A DNA stretch of 64,000 nucleotides from Pedobacter yonginensis (GTDB lineage: Bacteria > Bacteroidota > Bacteroidia > Sphingobacteriales > Sphingobacteriaceae): positions 372,001-436,000 of the forward strand of contig NZ_QGNZ01000002.1 in assembly GCF_003173595.1 (NCBI RefSeq), given 5' to 3'. The notes beneath the pieces are model-generated. The model was not told the origin of the DNA. It worked only from the letters and a program-made list of their open reading frames with translations, and made no database searches. The first letter of the stretch is position 1; each line of letters opens with the position of its first letter. This document shows, piece by piece, positions 19,982 through 29,810 of this stretch. Both the position numbers and the translations under genes were made by a program.

Positions 19982-19991
19982 GGATGGTTGA

Positions 19992-20037
19992 GGTGAACTT
20001 TGAATGAAAAAACTATAGTATTCAAAATTCACCTTTT
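19992..20037. terminator. Bidirectional terminator between prfC and the GH32 gene
   Basis: GGTGAACTTTGAAT pairs with ATTCAAAATTCACC with one mismatch. A short T run follows on the plus strand. It sits in the 58-nt gap between two convergent genes. Confidence 0.7.
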
Positions 20038-20039
20038 AA

Positions 20040-21560
20040 TTATTGTCCTTTACTTAAATCCCAAACTTTAAGGCGGCTTAATGTAGCTATTCCCCCACTT
20101 GCGAAAGCGGCATAACCCGTGGCATTTTCATCTGGAAAAACCATCGTGGTGATTACCTTTTGTCCGTCGTTACCAAAAACTTCTAAGGATGATTTATCCA
20201 ATAAAATTTGAAGTTTAATCTTTCCATTTTTAGGACTCACATGAGCCACTTGAACAATGTTTTTATCATTTTTAATTCCCTTTTCTGAACGAGAACAATC
20301 TACATAGAGTTCACTATTAAGCACATCATAACCAACCTCAATCTCTTTGATGATATTGCCTTTACCATCCTTTAACTGGGAAATTTTAAAACCAATTTTC
20401 TTGGCTAATTTTACATCAAATTCTGCATCAATCCAATAGCTATTTTTACTCAAACCTAAATCTGTATTCCCATATAGGTTTAAATTCTGCTTCGTGATAA
20501 AATTACTTTCCGAATGCTTATTTAATTTACTAAATATGATGTTGGTAGGTTGTTGGTACAATCGAATACCTTCATCTGTAATTTTTAAAGATAAATCTCT
20601 GGGTATCGACATTTGCCCTTTCCATGGATAAGTTTCTTTTCCTCCAGGTTGCAACCAACCCAACAATATTTTTTTATTTTTTGGGGCATCATTCCATGGA
20701 ATTCCAGCATAAAAAGCGTCTCCATCATCAATTAAAAGAGTCCGATCACCATCGTTATCATTTTTGAAAACTTTGCCATCAAAATTACCCACAAAATATT
20801 GCATGGTTGGTCCTTTTGGGCCGAATAAGGAAATGACCAAAACCCACTTTAAATTATTTTTATTGCCATCAACTGCTAATGGAATCATAAACGGGCATTC
20901 CCACCCGCTGCCTTGATTGCCCTGTTTGCCGAAATCGCTCAATATATTCCAATCTTTTAAATTGCTCGAACCATAAATCCGTACTTGATGCTCATCAACC
21001 ATTGCAACCGTCATAATCCATTGCTTGGATGCTTCATGCCACCAAACATTTGGATCGCGGAAATCTTTTTTATTAAGGTCAATAATTGGGTTTTTATTAT
21101 AATTGGTAAATGTTAAGCCTCCATCGGTACTGTAAGCCATATATTGTGATTCATTGTGTTGTTTAGGCAAATCGGCAGTATAGAAGGCAACAACCGGCGC
21201 CTTACCCTTACCGAAGCCACTCACATTATCTTTATCCAGAACCGCCGAACCTGAAAAAATCATGGTTGTGGTATCTTTGCTTATTTTTTCGGGAATGGCT
21301 ACGGGCAGGTTGTGCCAATTCACTAAATCTTTACTAACGGCATGGCCCCAACTCATGTGACCCCATTTATTTTCGAAAGGATTGTGCTGAAAATAAAGAT
21401 GAAATGTTCCATCTAAATAGATTAATCCATTTGGATCGTTGAGCCAATTAGATGGCGAAGTAAAGTGATAGGTTGGCCGCCATTGGGTTGTTGCATGTTG
21501 CGCAAAACCATTTGAAATTCCAAGTAAAAAAAGAATGGGGAGTAACTTAAGCTTATTCAT
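20040..21560 (-). CDS. GH32 fructan-hydrolysing enzyme (levanase/inulinase type)
   Basis: A 506-residue exported glycoside hydrolase of family 32. The signal peptide is MNKLKLLPILFLLGISNGFA. Catalytic motifs are the nucleophile D42 in WLNDPNG, the transition-state stabiliser D169 in FRDPN and the acid/base E221 in WECPF. A beta-propeller (about 25-330) is followed by the beta-sandwich module. It should release fructose from levan, inulin or sucrose; exact substrate cannot be read from sequence. No SusC/D pair or fructokinase is adjacent. A terminator separates it from the upstream aminotransferase. Confidence 0.92.
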   Translation of the reverse strand: MNKLKLLPILFLLGISNGFAQHATTQWRPTYHFTSPSNWLNDPNGLIYLDGTFHLYFQHNPFENKWGHMSWGHAVSKDLVNWHNLPVAIPEKISKDTTTMIFSGSAVLDKDNVSGFGKGKAPVVAFYTADLPKQHNESQYMAYSTDGGLTFTNYNKNPIIDLNKKDFRDPNVWWHEASKQWIMTVAMVDEHQVRIYGSSNLKDWNILSDFGKQGNQGSGWECPFMIPLAVDGNKNNLKWVLVISLFGPKGPTMQYFVGNFDGKVFKNDNDGDRTLLIDDGDAFYAGIPWNDAPKNKKILLGWLQPGGKETYPWKGQMSIPRDLSLKITDEGIRLYQQPTNIIFSKLNKHSESNFITKQNLNLYGNTDLGLSKNSYWIDAEFDVKLAKKIGFKISQLKDGKGNIIKEIEVGYDVLNSELYVDCSRSEKGIKNDKNIVQVAHVSPKNGKIKLQILLDKSSLEVFGNDGQKVITTMVFPDENATGYAAFASGGIATLSRLKVWDLSKGQ

Positions 21561-21594
21561 AGGTTAGATTTGAACAAACAAGTTAATAAAAAAC

Positions 21595-21626
21595 AAGCCC
21601 ATGAAGAAATGATTCTTCATGGGCTT
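21595..21626 (-). terminator. Terminator ending the arginine/aminotransferase transcript
   Basis: A 14-bp perfect stem (AAGCCCATGAAGAA / TTCTTCATGGGCTT) with a 4-nt loop. On the minus strand a T-rich tail (TTGTTTTTTATT) follows, so it closes the long minus-strand cluster before the GH32 gene. Confidence 0.9.
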
Positions 21627-21647
21627 TTAAGCTTTATATCAGGCAGG

Positions 21648-22901
21648 TTATTTTAACTTGCTTAAGGCTGTTTTAATCCTTGGCAACATATCTTTAATAT
21701 CTTGCAGGGTACAAGCACCAACCGATGCCCTAAACCATGGCATACTGTGCTCGTTTCCAAAGGCAGAAAAAGGAACTAAAGCCGCGCCCGCTTCTTTAAT
21801 TAAATAGAAGTTTACATCTGCACTGTCTTTTAACAACTGCCCATCTTCGGTTGTCTTACCGATGTAGTCAATTTTGATGGTTAAATAAATTGCGCCCATT
21901 GGCTCAACGGCATCCACATTAAAGCCCTCATTTTTCAAGGCGTTGAAGCCATTGTACAAAGCGTTTAAACTTTCTTGAATTTGCCCTTTAAAGTTGGTTA
22001 AATAAGTATCAACTTGTGCCTTATTATTGAAATAGTTAGACATGGCAACCTGCTCAGCCTTTGGTGCCCAAGCGCCCATGTGCCCAACCAATGCCTTCAT
22101 TCTATTCACAATATCTTCTGGTCCGAAGCCCCAACCTACACGCACACCTGTTGCGGCTAAGCATTTAGAACTTCCATCCACAAAAATGGTAAATTCTCTC
22201 ATTGCTGGGCGCAGTGAAACTGGATTTACATGTTCTTTACCAAAAGTTAATAGCGAGTAAATTTGATCGTACATCAAATACAATGGCTTCTCATCTGCTG
22301 CGCGTGATGCATTTTCTTCCAAAATGACATCGCAGATTTCTGCTAATGAATCGGCATCGAACATGGTACCTGTTGGATTTAATGGCGAGCATAAAGCCAA
22401 TAAAGTTGCCCCTTTTAAATGTGGTTTCAACTGAGCTGCAGTGGGCATAAAATTATGCTCTGCATCCGTTTCTACCGCAATTGCTTTTGCCGATGTTAAG
22501 TGGCAATAGTGATTGTTATTCCACGATGGTGCTGGGAAAACCACGGTATCTCCCGGATCAATTAAAGCTAAAAATGTAGCGTAAATTAATGGACGAGAGC
22601 CGCCTGAAACCAAAATACTGTTGGTGTTGTATTCCAAGCCAAATCGATCTTTCAATAATTCAGAAACAGTTTCTCTTAATGACAAAACCCCATCTGCTGG
22701 CGGATAATTGGTTTGATTTGCGTTATAGGCATCAACAATTCCGGCTTTTAATTCAGACGGAATTGGATAAATATTCGAGTCAAAATCGCCAATAGTTAGG
22801 TTAGCAATCGAAGCACCTTTTCGCTTCATCTCGTTAACTTCGTTGCCAATTTTAATAATTTCTGATCCAACCAATGCGCTGGCTAATATTGAAACTTTCA
22901 T
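21648..22901 (-). CDS. PLP-dependent class I/II aminotransferase
   Basis: A 417-residue fold-type I aminotransferase. The PLP Lys is in DGSSKCLAATGVRVGWG; SPLNPTGTMFD and the MYDQIYS segment are the usual cofactor contacts. It is last in the arginine cluster, 64 nt after argH, and just before a terminator. It most resembles aspartate/aromatic-type enzymes; the amino acid used is unknown. Since argD is also present, it probably does not serve the acylornithine step. Confidence 0.85.
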   Translation of the reverse strand: MKVSILASALVGSEIIKIGNEVNEMKRKGASIANLTIGDFDSNIYPIPSELKAGIVDAYNANQTNYPPADGVLSLRETVSELLKDRFGLEYNTNSILVSGGSRPLIYATFLALIDPGDTVVFPAPSWNNNHYCHLTSAKAIAVETDAEHNFMPTAAQLKPHLKGATLLALCSPLNPTGTMFDADSLAEICDVILEENASRAADEKPLYLMYDQIYSLLTFGKEHVNPVSLRPAMREFTIFVDGSSKCLAATGVRVGWGFGPEDIVNRMKALVGHMGAWAPKAEQVAMSNYFNNKAQVDTYLTNFKGQIQESLNALYNGFNALKNEGFNVDAVEPMGAIYLTIKIDYIGKTTEDGQLLKDSADVNFYLIKEAGAALVPFSAFGNEHSMPWFRASVGACTLQDIKDMLPRIKTALSKLK

Positions 22902-22965
22902 GTTTTTATTTTTTTTTCGCCCTTGAGGTCATATCTTTAAATCGACGATCAACTTAAAGCACCAC

Positions 22966-24297
22966 CTATCGAACCAATTCCTCAATTGCCTTATTTACTT
23001 TTTCGAAACCAAACTGAGCCAAAACTTCTTCCATTGCTGCAGAAATTTGTGCGTTGCAGAGGTTTCCGATGCTCCCTTCGTGTGTATGATGGATTTCGCC
23101 TGATGGTGCAAAAGTACCATTTTCAATTTGTTCCCCAACAATTTTATAGGCTTCTCTAAAAGGGACACCTTGCAAAGCTAAATCGTTAACCACCTCAACA
23201 CTAAACAAATAATCATACTTCTTGTCTTTTAAAATATCATCCTTGATGGTGATATTTTGGAACATGAATGTCGCGATCTCCAAACACTCATTCAAGGAGG
23301 TGATTGCAGGAAAGAGATTCTCTTTAAGCAATTGTAAATCACGATGATAGCCTGACGGCAGATTGGTAATCATCATCGCAATTTCGTTTGGCAAAGCTTG
23401 GATTTTGTTACAGCGTGATCGGATCAACTCAAAAACATCAGGATTCTTCTTATGTGGCATAATACTCGATCCGGTGGTTAATTCTGCCGGAAAACTGATA
23501 AAACCAAAGTTTTGATTGATGAACAAACAAACATCCATAGCCATTTTGGCTAAGGTAGCAGCTACAGCACTCATGGCCTGTGCTAAAATTCTTTCGGTTT
23601 TACCACGACCCATTTGTGCATAAATTACATTGTAATTTAAGCTTTCGAAGCCCAGCAATTCTGTTGTGAGTGTTCTGTTCAACGGGAACGACGAACCATA
23701 TCCCGCTGCCGAGCCTAATGGATTTTTATTGGTGATTTTCCAAGCGGCCAGCATCAATTCCATATCATCTGCAAGGCTTTCTGCGTAGGCGCCAAACCAC
23801 AAACCGAAAGATGATGGCATGGCAATTTGCAAGTGCGTATAACCTGGCAATAATTTATCTTTATGGGTATTGCTGAGTTCAATTAGTTGGTTAAACAAAG
23901 TTGAGGTTTGGTTAACCATATCTTCGATGCAGGCCCGGAAAAACAACTTTAAATCAACCAAAACCTGATCGTTGCGAGAACGCCCACTGTGTATTTTCTT
24001 GCCTGCTTCGCCAATTCGTTGAGTAAGCAACCATTCTACCTGCGAATGTACATCCTCTACACTGTCCTCAATCGTAAAATTTCCAGCTTCAATTTCAGCG
24101 TAAATATTTTTCAATTCTATTTGAACGGTTTTCAACTCTTCAGCCGTTAACAGATTGATGGTTTCTAGCATTTGTGTGTGCGCCAAAGACCCCAACACAT
24201 CAAATTTTGCCATTTGCAAGTCCAATTCCCGATCTTTACCCACAGTAAAGGTTTCTACAAATTGGTTTACATCGATATTTTTTTGCCAGATTTTCAT
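22966..24297 (-). CDS. argH: Argininosuccinate lyase
   Basis: Splits argininosuccinate into arginine and fumarate, the last step of the pathway. The fumarase-superfamily signature GSSIMPHKKNPD is present, as are the SGRSRNDQV and GYTHLQIAMP blocks. Length (443) is normal. It starts 27 nt after the M20 gene. Confidence 0.95.
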   Translation of the reverse strand: MKIWQKNIDVNQFVETFTVGKDRELDLQMAKFDVLGSLAHTQMLETINLLTAEELKTVQIELKNIYAEIEAGNFTIEDSVEDVHSQVEWLLTQRIGEAGKKIHSGRSRNDQVLVDLKLFFRACIEDMVNQTSTLFNQLIELSNTHKDKLLPGYTHLQIAMPSSFGLWFGAYAESLADDMELMLAAWKITNKNPLGSAAGYGSSFPLNRTLTTELLGFESLNYNVIYAQMGRGKTERILAQAMSAVAATLAKMAMDVCLFINQNFGFISFPAELTTGSSIMPHKKNPDVFELIRSRCNKIQALPNEIAMMITNLPSGYHRDLQLLKENLFPAITSLNECLEIATFMFQNITIKDDILKDKKYDYLFSVEVVNDLALQGVPFREAYKIVGEQIENGTFAPSGEIHHTHEGSIGNLCNAQISAAMEEVLAQFGFEKVNKAIEELVR

Positions 24298-24324
24298 TAT
24301 TAATTTTTATAAAATTACAATTGT

Positions 24325-25389
24325 TTATTGGATAACCGGCTTCAACATATTTACGTAGCCTTCTACGCCTTCTGCAACCTCTCTAACATATAAAAATTCA
24401 TCTGCCATGTGCGAACGACCTGAAAAACCTGGACCACATTTTACGGATGGAATATCCAACAAGGCTTGATCGGATGTAGTTGGAGAGCCATAAGTGGTTT
24501 TTCCGAGTGCAACACCTGCCACTACCACCGGATGATTTTTATCTATTGATGATGGTTTTAATCGGATGGAACGGGGCGTAACATCGCAACTTACATTTGC
24601 TCTGATAATTTCTAATACTTCTTCATTGGTGTAGGCATCTGTTACCCTTACATCAACCGTGAATGTGCAATTGGCTGGCACAACATTGTGTTGAGATCCA
24701 GCATTGATAATGGTAACCGTCATTTTCAGCGGACCAAATACTTCAGAAACTTTTGGGAATTGATAGGTTCTAAACCATTCAATATCAGCCAATGCTTTGT
24801 AAATTGCATTTTCCCCTTCCTCTCGGGCCGCATGGCCAGCTTTACCATGCGAAACACAGTCCAAAACCAATAAGCCACGCTCAGCAATGGCCAGGTGCAT
24901 TTCAGTAGGCTCGCCCACAATCCCAAATTCTAATGGGCCCAAATCGGGCAAAACCAATTCCAAACCGTTGTTCCCTGAGATTTCTTCTTCTGCCGTTGCT
25001 GCCAAGCAAATGTTATATTTTAACTCTTCTTGGTTATAAAAATATAAGAACGTTCCAATTAATGAAACCAGGCATCCACCGGCATCGTTACTCCCTAAGC
25101 CGAATAATTTTTCACCCTCAATAGCGGCATCATATGGATCGCGTGTGTAACCTGAATTTGGTTTTACGGTATCGTGATGAGAATTTAGCAACAAAGTTGG
25201 CTTACTCGCATCGAAATGCTTGTTGTAAGCCCAAACGTTATTCATTTTACGATGCGTTTTAATTCCTCTTTCTTCTAAAAATTGAGCAATTAAATTTGCT
25301 GTTCTATCTTCTTCCTTGCTAAACGACTGAATACGAATTAACTGGCGTAATAAGTCTAGACTTTCCTTTTGTATATTTTCTAACAACAT
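24325..25389 (-). CDS. argE': M20 deacylase, probable N-acylcitrulline/N-acylornithine deacylase
   Basis: A 354-residue M20 zinc hydrolase. Metal ligands lie in LLNSHHDTVKP, GLGSNDAGG and ATAEEEISG. Its place in the arg cluster, with an argF'-type transcarbamylase, implies that it removes the acyl group after carbamoylation, giving citrulline. Whether that group is acetyl or succinyl cannot be read directly; the V90 residue in ArgF' argues for succinyl. Confidence 0.85.
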   Translation of the reverse strand: MLLENIQKESLDLLRQLIRIQSFSKEEDRTANLIAQFLEERGIKTHRKMNNVWAYNKHFDASKPTLLLNSHHDTVKPNSGYTRDPYDAAIEGEKLFGLGSNDAGGCLVSLIGTFLYFYNQEELKYNICLAATAEEEISGNNGLELVLPDLGPLEFGIVGEPTEMHLAIAERGLLVLDCVSHGKAGHAAREEGENAIYKALADIEWFRTYQFPKVSEVFGPLKMTVTIINAGSQHNVVPANCTFTVDVRVTDAYTNEEVLEIIRANVSCDVTPRSIRLKPSSIDKNHPVVVAGVALGKTTYGSPTTSDQALLDIPSVKCGPGFSGRSHMADEFLYVREVAEGVEGYVNMLKPVIQ

Positions 25390-25462
25390 AGTTTCGAATC
25401 GTTGGTATCAGGCTTAGTGGCAAAATGCCTCAAGCCTTAACCTTTAAATTTGCTTTACGCTT

Positions 25463-26272
25463 TTATTGTGCTTTGGTGTATAAATTTCCTGCTTGTAGCG
25501 CAGAAAGTTTTATGCCTTTTATTAGGGATGAACTAAAACCATTGTGTTCCATTTCGTTTAAACCTGCAATGGTACAACCTTTTGGCGAAGTTACCTTATC
25601 TATCTCTGACTCTGGATGCGTTCCGTGTAATAATAATAAATCTGCCGCTCCTTTGGCCGTTTGAACTGCCATTTTCAAGGCTTCATCTGCGTGGAAACCA
25701 ATCTCTACCCCACCTTGAGATGCTGCACGGATTGCCCGTAAAAAAAATGCAATGCCACAGGCACACAGTGCCGTTGCAGAGGTCATTAAATCTTCATTGA
25801 TTTTTACAACGGAACCAACCGTTTCGAACATTTTGGTAACGTCGGTGATGTTTTCTACCGTGGCATTATCGCTGGCTATGCATGTCATAGATTGACCAAT
25901 AGCAATTGCTGTGTTCGGCATTACACGAATTACCTCCACATCAGCCCCTAACTTCTCTCTCACCGCAGCACAACTTACTCCAGAGATAACTGAAATGACT
26001 AAATGCTTTGCTGGATTAACTACAGGGTGAATTTCATCTAAAACCGTATTTAATTGTTGAGGTAAAACGGCAAGAATCAAAATGTTTGACTTGGCAACTG
26101 CGTCTTTATTGTTATTGCTCACCACAAAGCCAGCATCGGCAAAACTTTGTAAGTGATCGATGTTTCTTCTAGTTAGTGTGATATCAGCTGCTTTTGCAAA
26201 ATCGGCTTTAACCAATCCTTTTGCTAGGGATAAACCGATATTTCCACTACCAATTATGGCTATTTTCTTCAT
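25463..26272 (-). CDS. proC: Pyrroline-5-carboxylate reductase
   Basis: NAD(P)H enzyme making proline from pyrroline-5-carboxylate. The N-terminal Rossmann motif is IIGSGNIGLSLAKG; the C-terminal family signature runs through VTSPKGCTIAGLNEME. At 269 residues it is full length. Its position inside the arginine cluster, between argE' and argB, couples proline and arginine synthesis, which share glutamate as precursor. Confidence 0.9.
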   Translation of the reverse strand: MKKIAIIGSGNIGLSLAKGLVKADFAKAADITLTRRNIDHLQSFADAGFVVSNNNKDAVAKSNILILAVLPQQLNTVLDEIHPVVNPAKHLVISVISGVSCAAVREKLGADVEVIRVMPNTAIAIGQSMTCIASDNATVENITDVTKMFETVGSVVKINEDLMTSATALCACGIAFFLRAIRAASQGGVEIGFHADEALKMAVQTAKGAADLLLLHGTHPESEIDKVTSPKGCTIAGLNEMEHNGFSSSLIKGIKLSALQAGNLYTKAQ

Positions 26273-26395
26273 GTGGTTCTTTTTAATTTATTTCAGCTGG
26301 TTAGGCCGATTGGTGTTTGTTTGAATAGCAATTTCAGCATTTTTATATGCAATAAGCTCGACAAGTTGAGCTCATCGACTATGGCTAGTTTGGAT

Positions 26396-27223
26396 TTAAG
26401 GTTTCATTTTAGTACCGAAAGTGCCCGCTTCCAGTTCGTCAAGTTCATCGGCTTTACCGATATAAACAGCAGTTACACCCTTCTTTATGGCTTCAAAAGC
26501 ATTGTGCAATTTTGGAATCATACCACCTTGTACAGTACCATTTGCTTTTAAACCTTCAAATTCATGGGCGCCAATTTCCCGCACTACAGAGCTTTCATCA
26601 TTTACATCTTTCAGCACGCCTTTTTTCTCAAAGCAATATACCAAACGTGTTTCATATAAAGCTGACATCGCTACCGCTACTGATGATGCAATGGTATCGG
26701 CGTTTGTATTTAAGAGTTGTGTTTCCCCATCGTGTGTAATGGCGCACAAAACCGGAACAAGCCCTGCTCTTAGCAAACTATCTAGGGTATCGGCAGATAC
26801 TGAAGTCTCGTCCAAATCGCCAACAAAACCGTAATCAATTTCAGTGGCTTCTAAATTTCCCGCCGATGGTTTAACTTTAACAATTGGCCTTTTTTTGGCT
26901 TTGATGATGTTTCCATCTGCACCGGTTAATCCAATTGCGTTGCTGCCTTTAGCTTGTAGTTGGGCAACCATGTTTTTATTAATTAAGCCTGCATAAACCA
27001 TGGTTACAATCCGCAGGGTTTCAATATCTGTAATCCGACGCCCTTCAACCATTTTCGCTTCAATACCAAGACTTTCTCCAAGTTCGGTAGCGATTTTACC
27101 ACCACCGTGAACTAAGATTTTATCGCCAGGCAAAGCTGTAAAATCTAAAAGGAATTGATGTAAATTTTGAGAATTATCAATTACATTTCCTCCGATTTTT
27201 ATGATTGTAAGTTGCTTCATCAT
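26396..27223 (-). CDS. argB: N-acylglutamate kinase (acetylglutamate kinase family)
   Basis: Amino-acid kinase family protein of 275 residues that phosphorylates N-acylglutamate. The glycine loops IKIGGNVID and LVHGGGKIATELG and the late GGMIPKLHNAF segment are typical. MM at the start allows 27223 or 27220. In this cluster the substrate may be N-succinylglutamate rather than the acetyl form. A heptad array fills the gap to argF'. Confidence 0.92.
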   Translation of the reverse strand: MMKQLTIIKIGGNVIDNSQNLHQFLLDFTALPGDKILVHGGGKIATELGESLGIEAKMVEGRRITDIETLRIVTMVYAGLINKNMVAQLQAKGSNAIGLTGADGNIIKAKKRPIVKVKPSAGNLEATEIDYGFVGDLDETSVSADTLDSLLRAGLVPVLCAITHDGETQLLNTNADTIASSVAVAMSALYETRLVYCFEKKGVLKDVNDESSVVREIGAHEFEGLKANGTVQGGMIPKLHNAFEAIKKGVTAVYIGKADELDELEAGTFGTKMKP

Positions 27224-27315
27224 TTTAGTTTTTTGTCATTATTCTATAAAGCCTTGGATTTTCTTCTTTTTTGAACCACAAAAGGAACAAAAGAAAACAA
27301 AAGTTTATTAACTAT

Positions 27316-27480
27316 TTGGTCTTTCAACTTCCATCATTAATCTTTCCCCTTTAGTCTTTCAGCTTTACCCTTTCAGCCTTAATCTTCGGTCTTTCTCCTT
27401 TAGTCTTTCAGCTTTAGTCTTCGGTCCTTCTCCTTTAGTCTTTCAGCTTTAGCCTTTCAGCCTTAGTCTTCGGTCTTTAG
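27316..27480 (+). repeat. Heptad array B between argB and argF'
   Basis: Pyrimidine-rich units (TCCTTTAGTCTTTC, AGCTTTAGTCTTC, AGCCTTAGTCTTC) repeat with 7/14-bp phasing. The array runs into the argF' stop codon at 27477-27479. The 85 bases between it and argB hold a CTTTTGT-type stretch on the minus strand that may be a decayed opposite arm. Confidence 0.8.
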
Positions 27481-28445
27481 CTTTCCAGCATCGCTTTAAG
27501 TACGGCTTGCGCTGCCCACAGGCGGTTACCTGCCTCATGAATGACAAGTGAATTTGGCCCATCTAAAATTTCTGAAGATAATTCCAAATCGCGTCGAACG
27601 GGCAAACAGTGCATTACTTTTGCATCATTTGTAAACTTCAGCTTTTCATTGTTCATCATCCATCCATCAGGGTAGGTTAAAACCTTCCCGTATTCCTTGT
27701 AGCTGCTCCAATTTTTAACGTAAACATAATCCGCACCAGCTAAGGCTTCATCCAAATGGTATTGAATATCAGCACCAGGTGTGAAATCTCCGGAGAGTTC
27801 GTAGCCTTCTGGCTGAGCGATTGTAAAATCAATCATCCCTTCATCCTGCGCTTTACACATCCATTCTGCAAAAGAATTCGGAACAGCTTGAGGCAATGCT
27901 TTTACATGTGGCGCCCAAGCCAAAACAACTTTAGGTTTTCTACCGTCGGGTTTTTTAGTCCACGTTTCGTGAATGGTAATGATATCAGCAAAACTTTGTA
28001 GTGGGTGACGTGTTGCACTTTCTAAGCTCACAACGGGCACTGCACAATACTTCACAAATTTGTTAAAGAAATCTTCACTATAATCTTCTTCTCGGTTGCT
28101 TAGTTTAGGGAAAGAACGCAATCCTAAAATATCGCAATATTGGCCCATTACTGCAGCTGCTTCGCGTATGTGCTCTACAGTGGAGCCATTCATCACTACA
28201 CCATCCTGCGTTTCCAATGCCCAACCTTCTTTGTCCAAATTCATGACCATCACATTCATACCTAAGTTAAGAGCCGCTTTTTGGGTACTCAAGCGGGTGC
28301 GCAAACTTGGATTCATAAAAACTAACCCTAAAGTTTTGTTTTTACCCAAATTTTGATGTGCGAAAGGATTCGATTTTAATTCGAGTGCATCCTTAACAAA
28401 TTGTTTGATGCTTGGAACATCGTGTACGGAAGTAAAAAGTTTCAT
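27477..28445 (-). CDS. argF': N-acylornithine carbamoyltransferase, probably N-succinylornithine type
   Basis: A 322-residue transcarbamylase of the Bacteroidota/Xanthomonas ArgF' branch, not classical OTCase. Carbamoyl phosphate is bound by NPSLRTRLST. Position 90, in NGSTVEHIREA, is Val. In Bacteroides fragilis succinylornithine transcarbamylase this residue is Pro90, and in the acetylornithine enzyme of Xanthomonas it is Glu92, which excludes the succinyl group. Published single-residue swaps at this site changed the specificity. V90 therefore points to N-succinylornithine. Confidence 0.9.
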   Translation of the reverse strand: MKLFTSVHDVPSIKQFVKDALELKSNPFAHQNLGKNKTLGLVFMNPSLRTRLSTQKAALNLGMNVMVMNLDKEGWALETQDGVVMNGSTVEHIREAAAVMGQYCDILGLRSFPKLSNREEDYSEDFFNKFVKYCAVPVVSLESATRHPLQSFADIITIHETWTKKPDGRKPKVVLAWAPHVKALPQAVPNSFAEWMCKAQDEGMIDFTIAQPEGYELSGDFTPGADIQYHLDEALAGADYVYVKNWSSYKEYGKVLTYPDGWMMNNEKLKFTNDAKVMHCLPVRRDLELSSEILDGPNSLVIHEAGNRLWAAQAVLKAMLES

Positions 28446-28668
28446 TTTTTTTTAATGCTTAAAAGCTAAAGGCGGCAAGCTTCATGCTAACGAAAAAGCC
28501 CAGACTTTAGTTAATTATTTCATTTCAGCAAGCCAACCAGCATTGCTTAACTGTGTTTGTTTACTATTTATGCTCGATATTTTCTACCTTAATTATTCAT
28601 CTATCTGCCGAGTAAATCTCTGCATTGTTTAATGCCAGAACCTCATGCCAAGTTCCTTCATGATTCTG

Positions 28669-29799
28669 TTATTTAACCAGCTTACGGAAGGCAGTTAAAA
28701 ATTCGTCGGCATGCGCTTGAGTTAAATTTAAAGCCGGCAATAAACGAATAACATTAGGCTTTGCTTCGCCTGTAAAAATATGATGTTTAAATAATAGATC
28801 CTTTTTAACATGGGCAAGCGATTCCGGTAATTCTATTCCAATCATCAAACCACGACCGCGAACCTCAACAACTTGTTCAAATTTTCTCAATTCAGCGATT
28901 AAATAGTTTCCGATTTCTTCAGCATTCTTCATGAGGTTATCTCTTTCCATCACTTCTAAAACAGCCAAAGCTGCTGCGCAGGCTAAATGATTGCCTCCGA
29001 ATGTAGTGCCTAGCTCGCCATGCCAAGGTTTAAATTTTGGAGCGATAGAAATCCCTGCCACAGGAAAACCATTACCCATTCCCTTTGCCATGGTATATAC
29101 ATCGGCTTCAACCCCAGAATAATCGTGCGAATAAAATAAACCTGTCCTACCATAGCCACATTGTACTGAATCGGCAATGTAAACGGAATTGTACTCATCA
29201 CAAAGTGCACGGATTTTTTGCAAGAAACTTTTTGAAGCTTCTTTGATACCACCAACGCCTTGGATACCTTCGATGATTACAGCAGAAATTTCATTTCCTT
29301 GCGCCTTAAAAGTTTCCTCTAAAGCCACTTCATTATTGAAAGGTAAAAAAATTACATTTTCGGTTTGATTAACAGGGGCTACAATTTTTGGATTATCGGT
29401 TACGGCTACGGCCAAGGAAGTACGGCCGTGGAAAGCGCCAGTAAAGGCAATCACTTTTTTTCTTCCGTTGTAAAAGGATGCTAATTTCAGTGCATTCTCA
29501 TTTGCCTCGGCGCCTGAGTTAACCAAAAACAACTGGAAGTCCTTTTTCCCTGAAACCTGTCCTAACTTCTCTGCAAGTTGAACTTGCAAAGGAATTTTTA
29601 CAGAGTTGGAATAAAAGCCTACTTTATTTAACTGATCTGTTAATCGACTTACATAATGCGGATTAGTATGCCCAATTGAAATCACGGCATGGCCACCATA
29701 TAAGTCTAAATATTTTTGTTCATTGGCATCCCAAACATTACTGAATGATGCCTTTGTTATTTCTATATCGTTAAGTGGGTAAACGTCGAATAAATTCAT
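28669..29799 (-). CDS. argD: Acylornithine aminotransferase
   Basis: Class III PLP aminotransferase of 376 residues that makes N-acylornithine from the semialdehyde. The PLP Lys lies in TMAKGMGNGFPVAG, the Asp contact in YIADSVQCGYGRTG. It starts 10-20 nt after array C and is followed by argF' after 223 nt of AT-rich sequence without a recognised element. Confidence 0.92.
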   Translation of the reverse strand: MNLFDVYPLNDIEITKASFSNVWDANEQKYLDLYGGHAVISIGHTNPHYVSRLTDQLNKVGFYSNSVKIPLQVQLAEKLGQVSGKKDFQLFLVNSGAEANENALKLASFYNGRKKVIAFTGAFHGRTSLAVAVTDNPKIVAPVNQTENVIFLPFNNEVALEETFKAQGNEISAVIIEGIQGVGGIKEASKSFLQKIRALCDEYNSVYIADSVQCGYGRTGLFYSHDYSGVEADVYTMAKGMGNGFPVAGISIAPKFKPWHGELGTTFGGNHLACAAALAVLEVMERDNLMKNAEEIGNYLIAELRKFEQVVEVRGRGLMIGIELPESLAHVKKDLLFKHHIFTGEAKPNVIRLLPALNLTQAHADEFLTAFRKLVK

Positions 29800-29810
29800 T
29801 TCTTTTTAAT

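Noticed and set aside
26273..26395. Possible palindromic regulatory site (GAGCTC with TCGAC/TCGA flanks) after argB
   Set aside because: Short and imperfect; no second copy or link to a start codon was seen.
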